Part shown: positions 45,928-54,956 of the stretch, one piece after another
Layout: the number at the start of each line of letters is the position of its first letter
How positions within the stretch are numbered: position 1 is the stretch's first letter
From: JAGVGT01 sp963807225
GTDB lineage: Bacteria; Desulfobacterota; Desulfobulbia; Desulfobulbales; JAGXFP01
Assembly (NCBI GenBank): GCA_963807225.1
Contig: CAWEAD010000008.1
Location: forward strand, 186,001 to 250,000
Reading direction: 5' to 3'
DNA: 64,000 nucleotides
The notes under the pieces: model-generated
The model's database searches: none
Seen by the model: the letters and a program-made list of their open reading frames with translations, nothing else
What the model was told of the DNA's origin: nothing
Position numbers and translations under genes: made by a program

Positions 45928-46803
45928 TTAGGCCGGTTCAAAAATATCTTTACACATCCGACCCAGGCGGCCCAGGTCACGGCAGACTTTAATGCCGGCC
46001 CCTTCCAGGGCTGCAATCTTGGCGGTGGCGGTGGTGGAGGCGCCGCTGACAATGGCCCCGGCATGGCCCATACGGCGGCCGGGCGGGGCGGTGAGTCCGG
46101 CGATGAAACCGACTACCGGCTTGCGCATCCGGGCGGCCACGAAGGCGGCGGCTTCTTCTTCGGCGTTGCCGCCGATTTCGCCGACCAATACTACTCCGGT
46201 AGTCTCGGGATCTTCTTCAAAGGCGGCCAGGCAGTCGATGAAGCCGGTGCCGACCACCGGATCGCCGCCGATTCCGACGCAGGTCGATTGGCCCAGACCC
46301 TCGCGGGTTAGTTGATGCACTACCTCATAGGTCAAGGTGCCGGAGCGGGAAATCACCCCGATGCTACCCCGACTGTGGATGGCGCCGGGCATGATTCCGG
46401 CCTTGCTCAAGCCTGGCGAAATTAACCCGGGACAGTTGGGGCCGATAAGTCGAGATGGGGTCCCGGCCAGGAATTTTTTGACCTTAAGCATGTCGAGGAT
46501 CGGGATGCCCTCGGTGATGGCGACGATTATGGGGATCTCCGCCGCCGCGGCCTCCAGGATGGCATCTGCGGCGAAGAGGGGTGGGACGAAGATCAACGAG
46601 CAGTTGGCCCCTGTGGATGCAGCCGCCTCTTGCACGGTGTCGAATACCGGGATATCGTCCACCTCCTGACCGCCTTTGCCCGGGGTAACTCCGGCCACCA
46701 CGCAGGTGCCGTAATCCCGGCATTGCCTGGAGTGGAACTGCCCCTCGCGTCCGGTGATGCCTTGGACCAGGAGGCGGGTCTGTTGATCGATGAAAATGCT
46801 CAT
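45928..46803 (-). CDS. sucD: succinyl-CoA synthetase alpha subunit
   Basis: A 291-residue CoA-binding subunit interconverting succinyl-CoA and succinate with nucleotide phosphorylation. Motifs are VQGITGREGQFHS, GVTPGKGG, GPNCPGLISPG, SRSGTLTYE and the phospho-histidine site GRRMGHAGAIVSG. The start was set at the ATG at 46803, which overlaps the sucC stop as ATGA; a longer in-frame extension is only a shadow of sucC. In this operon it finishes or starts the methylmalonyl route. Confidence 0.95.
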   Translation of the reverse strand: MSIFIDQQTRLLVQGITGREGQFHSRQCRDYGTCVVAGVTPGKGGQEVDDIPVFDTVQEAAASTGANCSLIFVPPLFAADAILEAAAAEIPIIVAITEGIPILDMLKVKKFLAGTPSRLIGPNCPGLISPGLSKAGIMPGAIHSRGSIGVISRSGTLTYEVVHQLTREGLGQSTCVGIGGDPVVGTGFIDCLAAFEEDPETTGVVLVGEIGGNAEEEAAAFVAARMRKPVVGFIAGLTAPPGRRMGHAGAIVSGASTTATAKIAALEGAGIKVCRDLGRLGRMCKDIFEPA

Positions 46804-47975
46804 GCCCGGCTCCCGGAGTTGACGATGTCGGCAATCTTGGCGGCCGCATCGGTCAGGTCGGCCGCGGTGATCAGGGCCAGGCCGGACTCGGCCAGGATCC
46901 TGCGGCCCTCTTCGACGTTGGTGCCTTCCATGCGGATCACCACCGGCACGTTGATCTGGCTGTTTCGGGCGGCTTGGACAATCCCTTCGGCCAGGATATC
47001 GCAACGGAGGATACCGCCGAAGATGTTGATCAGAATCCCTTGCACTTTTGGGTCAGAGAGTATGATCCGGAAGCCCTCTTCGATCATTGCGGCGCTGGCT
47101 CCGCCGCCCACATCCAGAAAATTGGCCGGTTCGCCGCCGGCCTGCTTGATCAGGTCCATGGTGGCCATGGCCAGACCGGCGCCGTTGACCATGTTGCCGA
47201 TATTGCCGTCCAGGTTGATATAGTTGAGCCCGACCTTGGCGGCCGCCAGCTCCAAAGGGTCTTCCTCGGCCTCGTCGCGCCAGGCCGCCAGTTCCGGGTG
47301 GCGCGAAAGACCGTTGTCGTCCAGATCGATCTTGGCGTCCAGGGCGACCAGCTGTCCGCCACCGGTGACCACCAGGGGGTTGATCTCGATCAGTGAACAG
47401 TCGTTTTCCAGGAGGAGGCGAAAAAGCCCGGTCAGAATCGCGGCAAACTGGCGATGCAGGCTGGGCTGCAGACCCAGGGCGAAGGCGACCTGGCGGCAGT
47501 GAAAAGGTTGCAGGGAAAGCAGGGGGTCGACCCTGACCTTGACGATTTTATCCGGGGTGGCCTTGGCTACCGACTCGATGTCCATGCCACCGGACTGGCT
47601 GGCCAAGATCAAGAGCGAGCCGGTGGCGCGTTCGGGAATAATACTCAAGTATAGTTCGCGGGCGAGATCCAGCCCTTGCTCGATCAGGAGGCGGCCGACT
47701 TTCTTGCCGGCTGGTCCGGTCTGGGCGGTAACCAGGGGCGAGGCCAGGATGGAGGCGGCGGCCTCCTCCGCTTCCATCTCGGTCGCGGCGATTCTAACCC
47801 CGCCGCCCTTGCCGCGGCCGCCGGCATGGATCTGGGCCTTGACCACAACCGGGTAGACCCCCAACTTTCGGGCGGCCTCCCTCGCCTCGGTAACGCTGGT
47901 GGCCGTGAAGCCCTCCGGTACCGGCAGCAAGTAGCGGCGGAAGAGTTCCTTGGCTTGATATTCGTGGAGCTTCAT
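46800..47975 (-). CDS. sucC: ADP-forming succinyl-CoA synthetase beta subunit
   Basis: A 391-residue ATP-grasp subunit. Signatures are MKLHEYQAKELF, KAQIHAGGRGKGGGVR, SLIEINPLVV and NYINLDGNIGNMVNGAGLAM. It catalyses substrate-level phosphorylation when succinyl-CoA is hydrolysed, or activation of succinate in reverse. Its position next to mutase genes rather than citrate-cycle genes suggests a dedicated role in propionate metabolism. A GGGA precedes the ATG. It lies 88 bp after prpE. Confidence 0.95.
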   Translation of the reverse strand: MKLHEYQAKELFRRYLLPVPEGFTATSVTEAREAARKLGVYPVVVKAQIHAGGRGKGGGVRIAATEMEAEEAAASILASPLVTAQTGPAGKKVGRLLIEQGLDLARELYLSIIPERATGSLLILASQSGGMDIESVAKATPDKIVKVRVDPLLSLQPFHCRQVAFALGLQPSLHRQFAAILTGLFRLLLENDCSLIEINPLVVTGGGQLVALDAKIDLDDNGLSRHPELAAWRDEAEEDPLELAAAKVGLNYINLDGNIGNMVNGAGLAMATMDLIKQAGGEPANFLDVGGGASAAMIEEGFRIILSDPKVQGILINIFGGILRCDILAEGIVQAARNSQINVPVVIRMEGTNVEEGRRILAESGLALITAADLTDAAAKIADIVNSGSRA

Positions 47976-48063
47976 TGATTTATCCCATTCAGGTGACCTG
48001 AGACCTGCTCCTTAAGCAGCCTCGATTACAGTTCCCTAGTTTCGCACGGTAAGGGAATCTGAC

Positions 48064-49962
48064 TCAACCTTTTTTGGGATAGCCCATGCCTTTAAGAGTT
48101 TCGGTGATCTCGTCGATGATGGCCGGATCATCGATGGTCGAGGGCAGTCGGTACTCTTTGCCGTTGGAGATGGCGCGCATGGTGCCACGCAGGATCTTGC
48201 CGGATCGGGTTTTGGGCAGCCGGTGGATCTGGGCCGATTCACGGAAACAGGCGATGGGGCCGATCTGGTCGCGGACCATTTTGACCAGTTCCTGCTTGAT
48301 CTCCTCCGGATTTTTGTCTATCCCGGACTTGAGGACGAAAAAGCCCAGGGGCAGTTCGCCCTTGAGCTGGTCGTGGGTGCCGATCACCGCGCACTCAGCG
48401 ATGGCCGGGTGGGTGGCGATGATCTCCTCCATTTCCCCGGTCGAGAGGCGGTGGCCGGCGATGTTGATGACGTCATCCATCCGGCCCATGACATAGACGT
48501 AACCGTCAGCGTCGATGTAGCCGCCGTCGCTGGTCTCGTAGTAGCCGGGGAAATGGCTCATGTAGGAACTGATGAAACGGTCGTCGTTATGCCAGAGAGT
48601 GGCCAGGGTGCCGGGTGGCAGAGGCAGCCGAATGACGATGTTGCCTTCCTGGCCGGCCGGGAGTTCCTGGCCCTGGTTGTCGAGGATTCTAACATCGTAG
48701 CCCGGCGCCGGTTTTGTGGGGGAGCCGGGTTTGACCGGGAATTCTTCGATGCCGCGGCAGTTGGCGACGATGGCCCAGCCGGTCTCGGTCTGCCACCAGT
48801 GGTCGATAACCGGGCGCTGTAAGAGGTTGCGAGCCCAGTGGTAAGTATCCGGGTCAAGACGTTCACCGGCCAGGTAGAGAGCCTCGAATTTGCCGAGGTC
48901 GTAGCGGCGACAGAAATCGCCGTTGGAGTCTTCCTTCTTGATGGCCCGGAAGGCGGTGGGGGCGGTGAACAGCACTTTGACGCCGTATTCGCTGATTACC
49001 CGCCAGAAAGCGCCGGCGTCCGGGGTGCCGATCGGTTTGCCTTCGTAGATAATGGTGGTGCAGCCCCGCAGCAGCGGACCGTAGACGATATAGGAGTGAC
49101 CGACCACCCAGCCCACGTCGGAGGCGGCCCAGAAGACATCGCCGGCCTCGACGTTGTAAATGTTCTTCATCGACCAGTGCAGGGCTACGGCGTGCCCGCC
49201 GTTGTCTCGCAGCACTCCCTTGGGCATACCGGTGGTGCCGGAGGTGTAAAGGATGTACAGCGGGTCAGTGGCCTTGACCGGTACACAGGGGGCGGGCTGG
49301 GCGTTTTGTACCAACTCCTGCCAGTCCAGGTCGCGGCCGGGGATCAGGTCGGCGCGAACGAAGTCACGCTGGAAGACGATGCATTTTTCTGGTTGGTGCT
49401 GGGACTGTTCGATGGCCGAGTCGATCAGGGGTTTATAGGCCAGATGTTTCTTGCCTTCGATGGCTCCCGAGGCGATGACCAGCAGTTTGGGACGGGCATG
49501 GTCGATACGGATGGCCAATTCATGGGCGGCGAAACCGCCGAAGACCACCGAGTGGATGGCGCCGAGCCTGGCGCAGGCCAGCATGGCAACGGCCGCCTCG
49601 GGAATCATCGGCATATAGATGATCACCGTGTCACCCTTGGCTACTCCCTGGGCTTTCAGGCCGCCGGCGAAGGCGGCGACCTGGTCCCGTAGCTCGGTGT
49701 AAGTAATCTTGGCCTTGGTATCGGTGACCGGACTGTCGTAAATGATCGCAACCTGTTCGCCCCGGCCATTTTCGACGTGCCGATCGACGGCGTTGTAACA
49801 GGTATTCAACTCTCCGCCGGCGAACCAGTGGTAGAAGGGGGGATTGGCGCCATCCAGTACTTTGTCGAAAGGTCGGTGCCATTCGATGCCTTCGGCGGCC
49901 CGGCTCCAAAACTGTTCAGGATTATAAATGCTTTCCCGGTATACTTCGTCGTACAGTCCCAT
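48064..49962 (-). CDS. prpE: propionyl-CoA synthetase
   Basis: A 632-residue AMP-forming acyl-CoA synthetase that activates propionate (or acetate) with ATP and CoA. The opening YDEVYRESIYNPEQFW and FYHWFAGGELNTCYNAVDRH are PrpE-like. The AMP motif is ILYTSGTTGMPKG and is followed by RDNGGHAVAL, also PrpE-like. The acylation lysine is in PKTRSGKILRGTMR. Acetyl-CoA synthetase is the alternative, but the operon favours propionate. GGGAG lies 7 bp upstream of the ATG. It is the first gene of the eleven-gene unit. Confidence 0.9.
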   Translation of the reverse strand: MGLYDEVYRESIYNPEQFWSRAAEGIEWHRPFDKVLDGANPPFYHWFAGGELNTCYNAVDRHVENGRGEQVAIIYDSPVTDTKAKITYTELRDQVAAFAGGLKAQGVAKGDTVIIYMPMIPEAAVAMLACARLGAIHSVVFGGFAAHELAIRIDHARPKLLVIASGAIEGKKHLAYKPLIDSAIEQSQHQPEKCIVFQRDFVRADLIPGRDLDWQELVQNAQPAPCVPVKATDPLYILYTSGTTGMPKGVLRDNGGHAVALHWSMKNIYNVEAGDVFWAASDVGWVVGHSYIVYGPLLRGCTTIIYEGKPIGTPDAGAFWRVISEYGVKVLFTAPTAFRAIKKEDSNGDFCRRYDLGKFEALYLAGERLDPDTYHWARNLLQRPVIDHWWQTETGWAIVANCRGIEEFPVKPGSPTKPAPGYDVRILDNQGQELPAGQEGNIVIRLPLPPGTLATLWHNDDRFISSYMSHFPGYYETSDGGYIDADGYVYVMGRMDDVINIAGHRLSTGEMEEIIATHPAIAECAVIGTHDQLKGELPLGFFVLKSGIDKNPEEIKQELVKMVRDQIGPIACFRESAQIHRLPKTRSGKILRGTMRAISNGKEYRLPSTIDDPAIIDEITETLKGMGYPKKG

Positions 49963-50400
49963 AGGAGATCTCCCTGGTTTGCGGGTTGCGTTTCGTTATT
50001 CCGAACAGGGCTGAAGAAGAAGAGCAAAAAGGAGGGACATTACATTAACTAAACATATTCCCTCGTTATTAGGTGCTAGTCCAAATATCACCGCCAAGGT
50101 CTTGAATATATTAAATAGTTATAACTGTCAACCGTTCTCGTTTAATTTAAGAATTACCACGTTGTGGCAGTTTGAGGGCAGTTGTTTTAAGCGTTGTTAG
50201 GTTGGCCGGGCCGGTCGCCGATCAGCAAACCCCGGCATTTTGTGGCTGTGGAAGCGGATGGTTGGAAAGGAAAAAGAGTTGGCATTTGCATGGAGATTTG
50301 TCACATTGCGGTTGGATGACGCATGTCGCTACCCGCCGATTTTGACCGGGTGTCTTTAACTGTAAATTTTCCGGAGTTGAGCCTGGGAATGGGGCGATAG
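49963..50400. other. intergenic, 438 bp, divergent control region
   Basis: No gene is supported. It separates the propionate operon (minus) from a glycosyltransferase gene (plus). It is AT-rich around 50090-50160 and holds the candidate minus-strand promoter at 50105-50131. Confidence 0.45.
50105..50131 (-). promoter_or_regulatory. candidate promoter of the propionate operon
   Basis: On the minus strand TTGACA (50131 to 50126) is followed by TATATT (50110 to 50105) with a 15-bp spacer; TATTCA gives a 17-bp spacer. The leader to the prpE start would be about 135 bases, leaving room for control I cannot identify. Confidence 0.4.
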
Positions 50401-51618
50401 ATGACACGGAAAAAGATCCTGGTTCTTACCTCGACCTTCCCTCGTTGGGATAACGATTCCTCCCCGCCCTTTGTTTTCGAACTTTCTAAGAGGCTTACCC
50501 GGGATTTCGAAGTGACGGTCTTAGCGCCGAATTACCCTGGTTCCCTGACCAGGGAAATGGTTTCCGGGATGCGGGTCCGCAGATTTCGCTATTTCTGGCG
50601 GAGTTTCGAGACACTGGCCGGGGATAAGGCCATCCTGCCAGCCTTGCGCGACAATCCGCTAAAGTATCTTCTAATCCCCTTCTTCCTTCTGGGGGAGTTT
50701 CTCTCGGTCCTGTGGCTGATCAGAAGCCATAAAATTGAGGCAATACATGCCCACTGGCTGTTGCCACAGGGGCTGATCGCCGCCTTGGTCAAAATGCTCA
50801 CCGGCACCCCCTTTCTAGTCACAGCCCATGGCGGGGATGTTTTCGGTCTGCAGGGTCGATTCGCCGTCGCCCTGAAGCGACTGGTACTGGCCAAGGCGGC
50901 CGGGGTGACGGTGGTTAGCCGCGCCTTGGCCGCTAAGGTTAGGGAGTTGGCGCCTGCGACTCCGTTAGAGATCATTCCCATGGGAGTGGACGGGGAACTC
51001 TTCAAGCCGGAACATAAGGATCCCAACCTGCGCGAGAGACTCGGCATCTCAGGACCGTTCCTCCTCTTCGTAGGGCGGCTATCAGAGAAAAAAGGAGTGC
51101 GTTATCTTCTGGAGGCTATGCCTGCTGTACTGAGAAAATTTCCGGAGGCCAAGCTGGTGCTGATCGGCCAGGGCGAACTCGCTGATAGTTTGCGCTTTCT
51201 GGTGCGGGAACTGGTAATTGCCGAACGGGTCATCTTTCTCGGTGCCGTCCCCAACCGGGAACTGCCAGGTTATTATGCCACGGCTGATCTATTTATCGGT
51301 CCGTCGGTGACCGCAGGTGGAGGCGATATGGAGGGGTTTGGTCTGACTTTCGTTGAGGCCGGTCTCTCCGGCGCCACCCTCGTCGGCACTGATAGCGGCG
51401 GGATTCGAGATATTATTGAATCAGGTGAGACCGGTTTCATGGTCCGGGAAAAGGATGCCGCAGACCTGGCGGCTACCCTCTTGCGGCTTATTGCTGATCC
51501 CTCTACTTGCGCCATGGTGGGCGCCGAAGCCCGCCGCCGGTTCCTGGCCAGTTTCGACTGGGTGGTTATCTCCGGTCGCTACCGGGACTTTCTCGTTCGT
51601 CTCTGGCCGGAATTATAG
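50401..51618 (+). CDS. glycosyltransferase family 4
   Basis: A 405-residue GT-B fold enzyme with no membrane segment, adding a sugar to a surface polysaccharide or lipid carrier at the cytoplasmic face. The N-terminal lobe begins ILVLTSTFPRWDND and has VTAHGGDVFGL. The C-terminal lobe has FVGRLSEKKGVRYLLEAMP and the EX7E region EGFGLTFVEAGLSGATLVG. The sugar donor is unknown. It starts the glycan region and is followed by a long gap. Confidence 0.9.
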   Translation: MTRKKILVLTSTFPRWDNDSSPPFVFELSKRLTRDFEVTVLAPNYPGSLTREMVSGMRVRRFRYFWRSFETLAGDKAILPALRDNPLKYLLIPFFLLGEFLSVLWLIRSHKIEAIHAHWLLPQGLIAALVKMLTGTPFLVTAHGGDVFGLQGRFAVALKRLVLAKAAGVTVVSRALAAKVRELAPATPLEIIPMGVDGELFKPEHKDPNLRERLGISGPFLLFVGRLSEKKGVRYLLEAMPAVLRKFPEAKLVLIGQGELADSLRFLVRELVIAERVIFLGAVPNRELPGYYATADLFIGPSVTAGGGDMEGFGLTFVEAGLSGATLVGTDSGGIRDIIESGETGFMVREKDAADLAATLLRLIADPSTCAMVGAEARRRFLASFDWVVISGRYRDFLVRLWPEL

Positions 51619-52365
51619 CATTTGCGGATATCAGTGCTTTTCTCTTGAATCGGCTGTTGCTTCCTGCTATTTTGTTCACAAAAAGTGAACGTAATACAGG
51701 TTAAAAATTCCAGGAAATTGCTCCTATAAAGCACGCGTCAGCGACTTAACGTCTCTCTTCTTAAATCTTGAAATGAAGGGTATCTATTTGAACTTAAGTG
51801 CTAATTTAGCTACTCACCCCAACCAGGTTAGGGAAGGATTGCACTAGTTGGGCGAGTCAGGCGTCTTTTCAGCGAGAAGAATGCCTGGTCGATCTATTTC
51901 AGCAATCAATCATTAACGCCTTATTTTTTACGTTTTAAATTCCATGGTCAGAAAGTACCTGGGGATGGATCGCATTATTGAGTTTATTATAGAACAGCTG
52001 GATAATCTGGCAGCCGCCCTACCATTTTCGTAGGAGCCAGCAGAACCGAAAGCCGGTACACTGGCATGATAATTTGGCATTATCGCGATCTTTTCTATAC
52101 CTGTTATTAAAAATTGATCCGGTGGGCTTGTCCTTCATGCCGCTTAATGAAGGACAGTTTTAATGTCCTGATATGATAGACTCCCGAAAGCCAAGGGCTT
52201 CTAATTGTGGGCATTTTAGGCTGTAGATTCCGCTTTGATCCCTGTGAGAATGCTTCGGTTCGATGGGTTTTTTCACGGAACACTAGAAGGGATGGTTAGT
52301 TAGTTTTTTGTTGTTGTGGCCATTCGCAACTACGTTGATGATTATTATAGAAGCAGTTTAGTGGC
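51619..52365. other. intergenic, 747 bp, no supported gene
   Basis: The longest gap in the window. An open frame of 29 codons (51944-52033) has no ribosome-binding site and is not supported. Two hairpins are visible: GTTCAC with GTGAAC (51674-51690) and the larger one at 52129-52156. The AT content rises toward the next gene. Confidence 0.4.
52129..52156 (+). terminator. hairpin with partial T-tract in the long gap
   Basis: TGTCCTTCAT (52129-52138) and ATGAAGGACA (52147-52156) are perfect complements around an 8-base loop, followed by GTTTTAATG. It could terminate a transcript entering from the glycosyltransferase gene, though it is about 510 bp downstream. Confidence 0.45.
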
Positions 52366-53373
52366 ATGAATCAATTTGCCAAGCTAAGCACCTCTTTTTT
52401 CAACCATTGGTGGTATTTTAGCGTGATGAACAATTCCAGAGGTCTTTTTGAGCAACTTCCTGCTGCACTGAAAGGCAGGAGCGGTTGGCCCTGGACTGAA
52501 CATTCCCCTCTTGTGCCGGAGTCCATGCCGGACGGCTCTATGTGGCCACGAATCTCCATCGTAACACCCTCCCTTAACCAAGGACAATTTATCGAAGAAA
52601 CCATTCGTTCCGTACTCCTGCAAAATTATCCAAATCTTGAGTATATAATTATTGATGGTGGGAGCAACGATGATTCCGTAAATATCATCGAAAAATATGA
52701 TCCATGGATCAGTTACTGGGTCAGCGAGCCGGATCGGGGCCAGAGTCATGCCATCAACAAGGGATTACGGCGGTCCACCGGAGATATTTTATGCTGGCTC
52801 AATTCAGATGACTGGCTCATGCCAGGGGCTTTGAGATTGGCCGCGCAAAAAATAGAAATTCAAACAGCAGCTTGGTTGATCGGTTGTGCGGAAGTTACCA
52901 CCAGTAAAGGGGGAAAAAAATATACCAAACAACTCAAGGAAGAAGTTTCGCTGAAGACCTTCCGAAATTGGAATCTTGACTGGATTCCTCAACAGTCAAC
53001 TTTCTGGAACCGTCGTATTATGGAAAGATGTGGGTATTTAGATGAGACCCTTCATTATGCCATGGATGTCGATTTCCTTTTTCGGCTTTTTGAAATTACC
53101 GTTCCATTGATATGCCACGATGTTTTGGCGAATTACCGAATACAGCCGGGTGCCAAAACACAGATACAGAGTGATAAGTCAATTCGTGAAACTGCCGATT
53201 GGATCACTAAAAATATTTTATTGAATCAGGATAAACCTGAAAAGATCATTGCCGAATATGTGACAGACACGATTGTTTTGCAAAAAAAGATGAACCAGAT
53301 AAGACGTCATCCGGTCATTGGGAAGTGCATTTCATTTTGGGGAAGATTTGTCAATAGTAACTTCAATATCTAG
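52366..53373 (+). CDS. glycosyltransferase family 2
   Basis: A 335-residue GT-A enzyme. After about 60 extra N-terminal residues the fold starts ISIVTPSLNQGQFIEETIRS. It has IIDGGSNDDS and a metal-site variant LNSDDW in place of DxD, then AMDVDFLFRLFE. There are no membrane helices. The sequence is AT-rich compared with the flanking genome, which suggests transfer as part of the glycan cluster. The ribosome-binding site is weak. Confidence 0.87.
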   Translation: MNQFAKLSTSFFNHWWYFSVMNNSRGLFEQLPAALKGRSGWPWTEHSPLVPESMPDGSMWPRISIVTPSLNQGQFIEETIRSVLLQNYPNLEYIIIDGGSNDDSVNIIEKYDPWISYWVSEPDRGQSHAINKGLRRSTGDILCWLNSDDWLMPGALRLAAQKIEIQTAAWLIGCAEVTTSKGGKKYTKQLKEEVSLKTFRNWNLDWIPQQSTFWNRRIMERCGYLDETLHYAMDVDFLFRLFEITVPLICHDVLANYRIQPGAKTQIQSDKSIRETADWITKNILLNQDKPEKIIAEYVTDTIVLQKKMNQIRRHPVIGKCISFWGRFVNSNFNI

Positions 53374-53392
53374 TAATGTGTGAAAGTTTATA

Positions 53393-54565
53393 ATGAAATT
53401 ATTCATGGAATTGATAGGGAGAATTTTTTTATTATCAATTGTAATAATGTCCTCTGTTTTTTATTCTCTTCGCCGACGTTTGGGATTTGCTGAAAAGGAG
53501 TGGGTCTGGTTGATTGGTGAGAATCGAGGTGATTGCGTCTGCGATAATGGTTACTTTTTTTACAGATATTGTCGCTTGAATCATTCCGAGAGAAAAAAAA
53601 TATATTTTGTTGTCAAAAAAAGTTCTTCCCTTTTCAAGGAACTTTCAGTCAACGATGATCATGTATTAACATTTGGATCACTAAGGCATGCAATGGTGTT
53701 TTCCCGGACGATGATTGGTCTCTATACTCATACCTATTCTGATCTCATTTATCGGAGAATTTATGAGATATCCGGAGGGATTAAAAAGCTCGTATTTCTG
53801 CATCATGGTGTTTTGGGGTTTAAAAAATTTAACGATTTTTATAGAAAAAAACGAGCGGTTATGGATGTTTTTACTGTTGGTAACAAGCTCGAAGAGGAAA
53901 TATTAAGGAATCAGGAAGGTGTGCCAGGCCATAAACTACGTCTAACTGGCTATGCACGTTATGATTACTTGTATAATACAGCGAGTTCCGGTTCCCCTAA
54001 AATTGTATATATCCCGACATACAGGGATTGGATACTGGAAGATTTTCAATCGTCCCAGTTTTACCATAAAGTGATGTCGCTTCTAAAAAATGATACTTTG
54101 GGGTTACTGCTTGATAAGTACAATATTTCTTTTTGTGTATATCTCCACAAGTATCACCAGCCCTATATTCATACTTTGAGTAGTCCATTCGATAACGTCA
54201 GGATTTTGCAACTTGGAGAATCTAGCCCATCTGAATTGATATCTACAGGAAATATGCTGATAACTGATTATTCAAGTGTTTCGTGGGATTTTTTTTATCT
54301 TTCCAAACCGGTACTTTTTTATCGTTTTGATATCAGTGAATATTTGCTGAGCAGAGGTTGTTATATTTCCCTTGACGAAGAAAATCTTGGGGAGATTACT
54401 CAATGTGAAGATGATTTGGTTAATAAAATTGAAGAGTATTGTGAAAATGGTTTTCTGTTTAAACCCTGTTTCCAGCAATATCGAGAATCGATTTTACCTG
54501 CTTTTGATGGGAAGAATTGTTCCAGGATATATAACGAAGTCTTAAACATTGAAAGAGGTGAGTGA
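53393..54565 (+). CDS. CDP-glycerol glycerophosphotransferase-like protein
   Basis: A 390-residue protein of the TagB/TagF family, which transfers glycerol phosphate from CDP-glycerol to a lipid-linked acceptor. Visible family elements are an N-terminal membrane segment (IGRIFLLSIVIMSSVFYSL), the HHG stretch LVFLHHGVLGFKK, GYARYDYL, IVYIPTYRDW and the C-terminal ITDYSSVSWDFFYLSKPVLF. Strongly AT-rich. Its TGA overlaps the ATG of the cytidylyltransferase gene by one base, linking it to the supply of CDP-glycerol. Confidence 0.88.
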   Translation: MKLFMELIGRIFLLSIVIMSSVFYSLRRRLGFAEKEWVWLIGENRGDCVCDNGYFFYRYCRLNHSERKKIYFVVKKSSSLFKELSVNDDHVLTFGSLRHAMVFSRTMIGLYTHTYSDLIYRRIYEISGGIKKLVFLHHGVLGFKKFNDFYRKKRAVMDVFTVGNKLEEEILRNQEGVPGHKLRLTGYARYDYLYNTASSGSPKIVYIPTYRDWILEDFQSSQFYHKVMSLLKNDTLGLLLDKYNISFCVYLHKYHQPYIHTLSSPFDNVRILQLGESSPSELISTGNMLITDYSSVSWDFFYLSKPVLFYRFDISEYLLSRGCYISLDEENLGEITQCEDDLVNKIEEYCENGFLFKPCFQQYRESILPAFDGKNCSRIYNEVLNIERGE

Positions 54566-54954
54566 TGGCTAGGGTAATCACTTTTGGTACCTTCGATGTG
54601 TTTCATATAGGGCATCTGCGTATTCTGGAACGCGCCCGAAATATGGGTGATTATCTGTTGGTAGGAGTTTCCTCAGATCGTCTGAACTATTTGAAAAAAG
54701 GACGAAACCCGGTTTATGGGCAAGATGAGCGGATAATGATCGTTAAAGCACTTCGTTGCGTTGACGAGGTGTTTTGGGAAGAATCCCTTGAATTGAAACG
54801 TCACTATATTGAAATGCATCAAGCCGATATCCTGGTGATGGGTGATGATTGGGGCGGTAAGTTCGATCATTATCAGGACATCTGTGAAGTCGTGTATCTG
54901 CCTCGGACGCCGTCCATTTCCACCACAGAAGTTATTGAGAAGATCCGGCGATAA
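54565..54954 (+). CDS. tagD: glycerol-3-phosphate cytidylyltransferase
   Basis: A 129-residue enzyme making CDP-glycerol from CTP and glycerol-3-phosphate. It has the HxGH nucleotide motif in GTFDVFHIGHLRIL, the region VGVSSDRLN and the C-terminal RTPSISTTEVIEKI (in place of RTXXISTT). The start at the ATG at 54565 is preceded by AGAGGTGA. It lies between two glycerophosphotransferase-like genes, so it is likely to supply both. Confidence 0.93.
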   Translation: MARVITFGTFDVFHIGHLRILERARNMGDYLLVGVSSDRLNYLKKGRNPVYGQDERIMIVKALRCVDEVFWEESLELKRHYIEMHQADILVMGDDWGGKFDHYQDICEVVYLPRTPSISTTEVIEKIRR

Positions 54955-54956
54955 TC

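Noticed and set aside
46804..47004. In-frame upstream extension of sucD
   Set aside because: It lies wholly within sucC in another frame and gives a Pro/Arg-rich sequence. The ATG at 46803 overlapping the sucC stop yields the normal SucD N-terminus.
51944..52033. 29-codon open frame in the long gap
   Set aside because: Too short, no ribosome-binding site, no recognised family.
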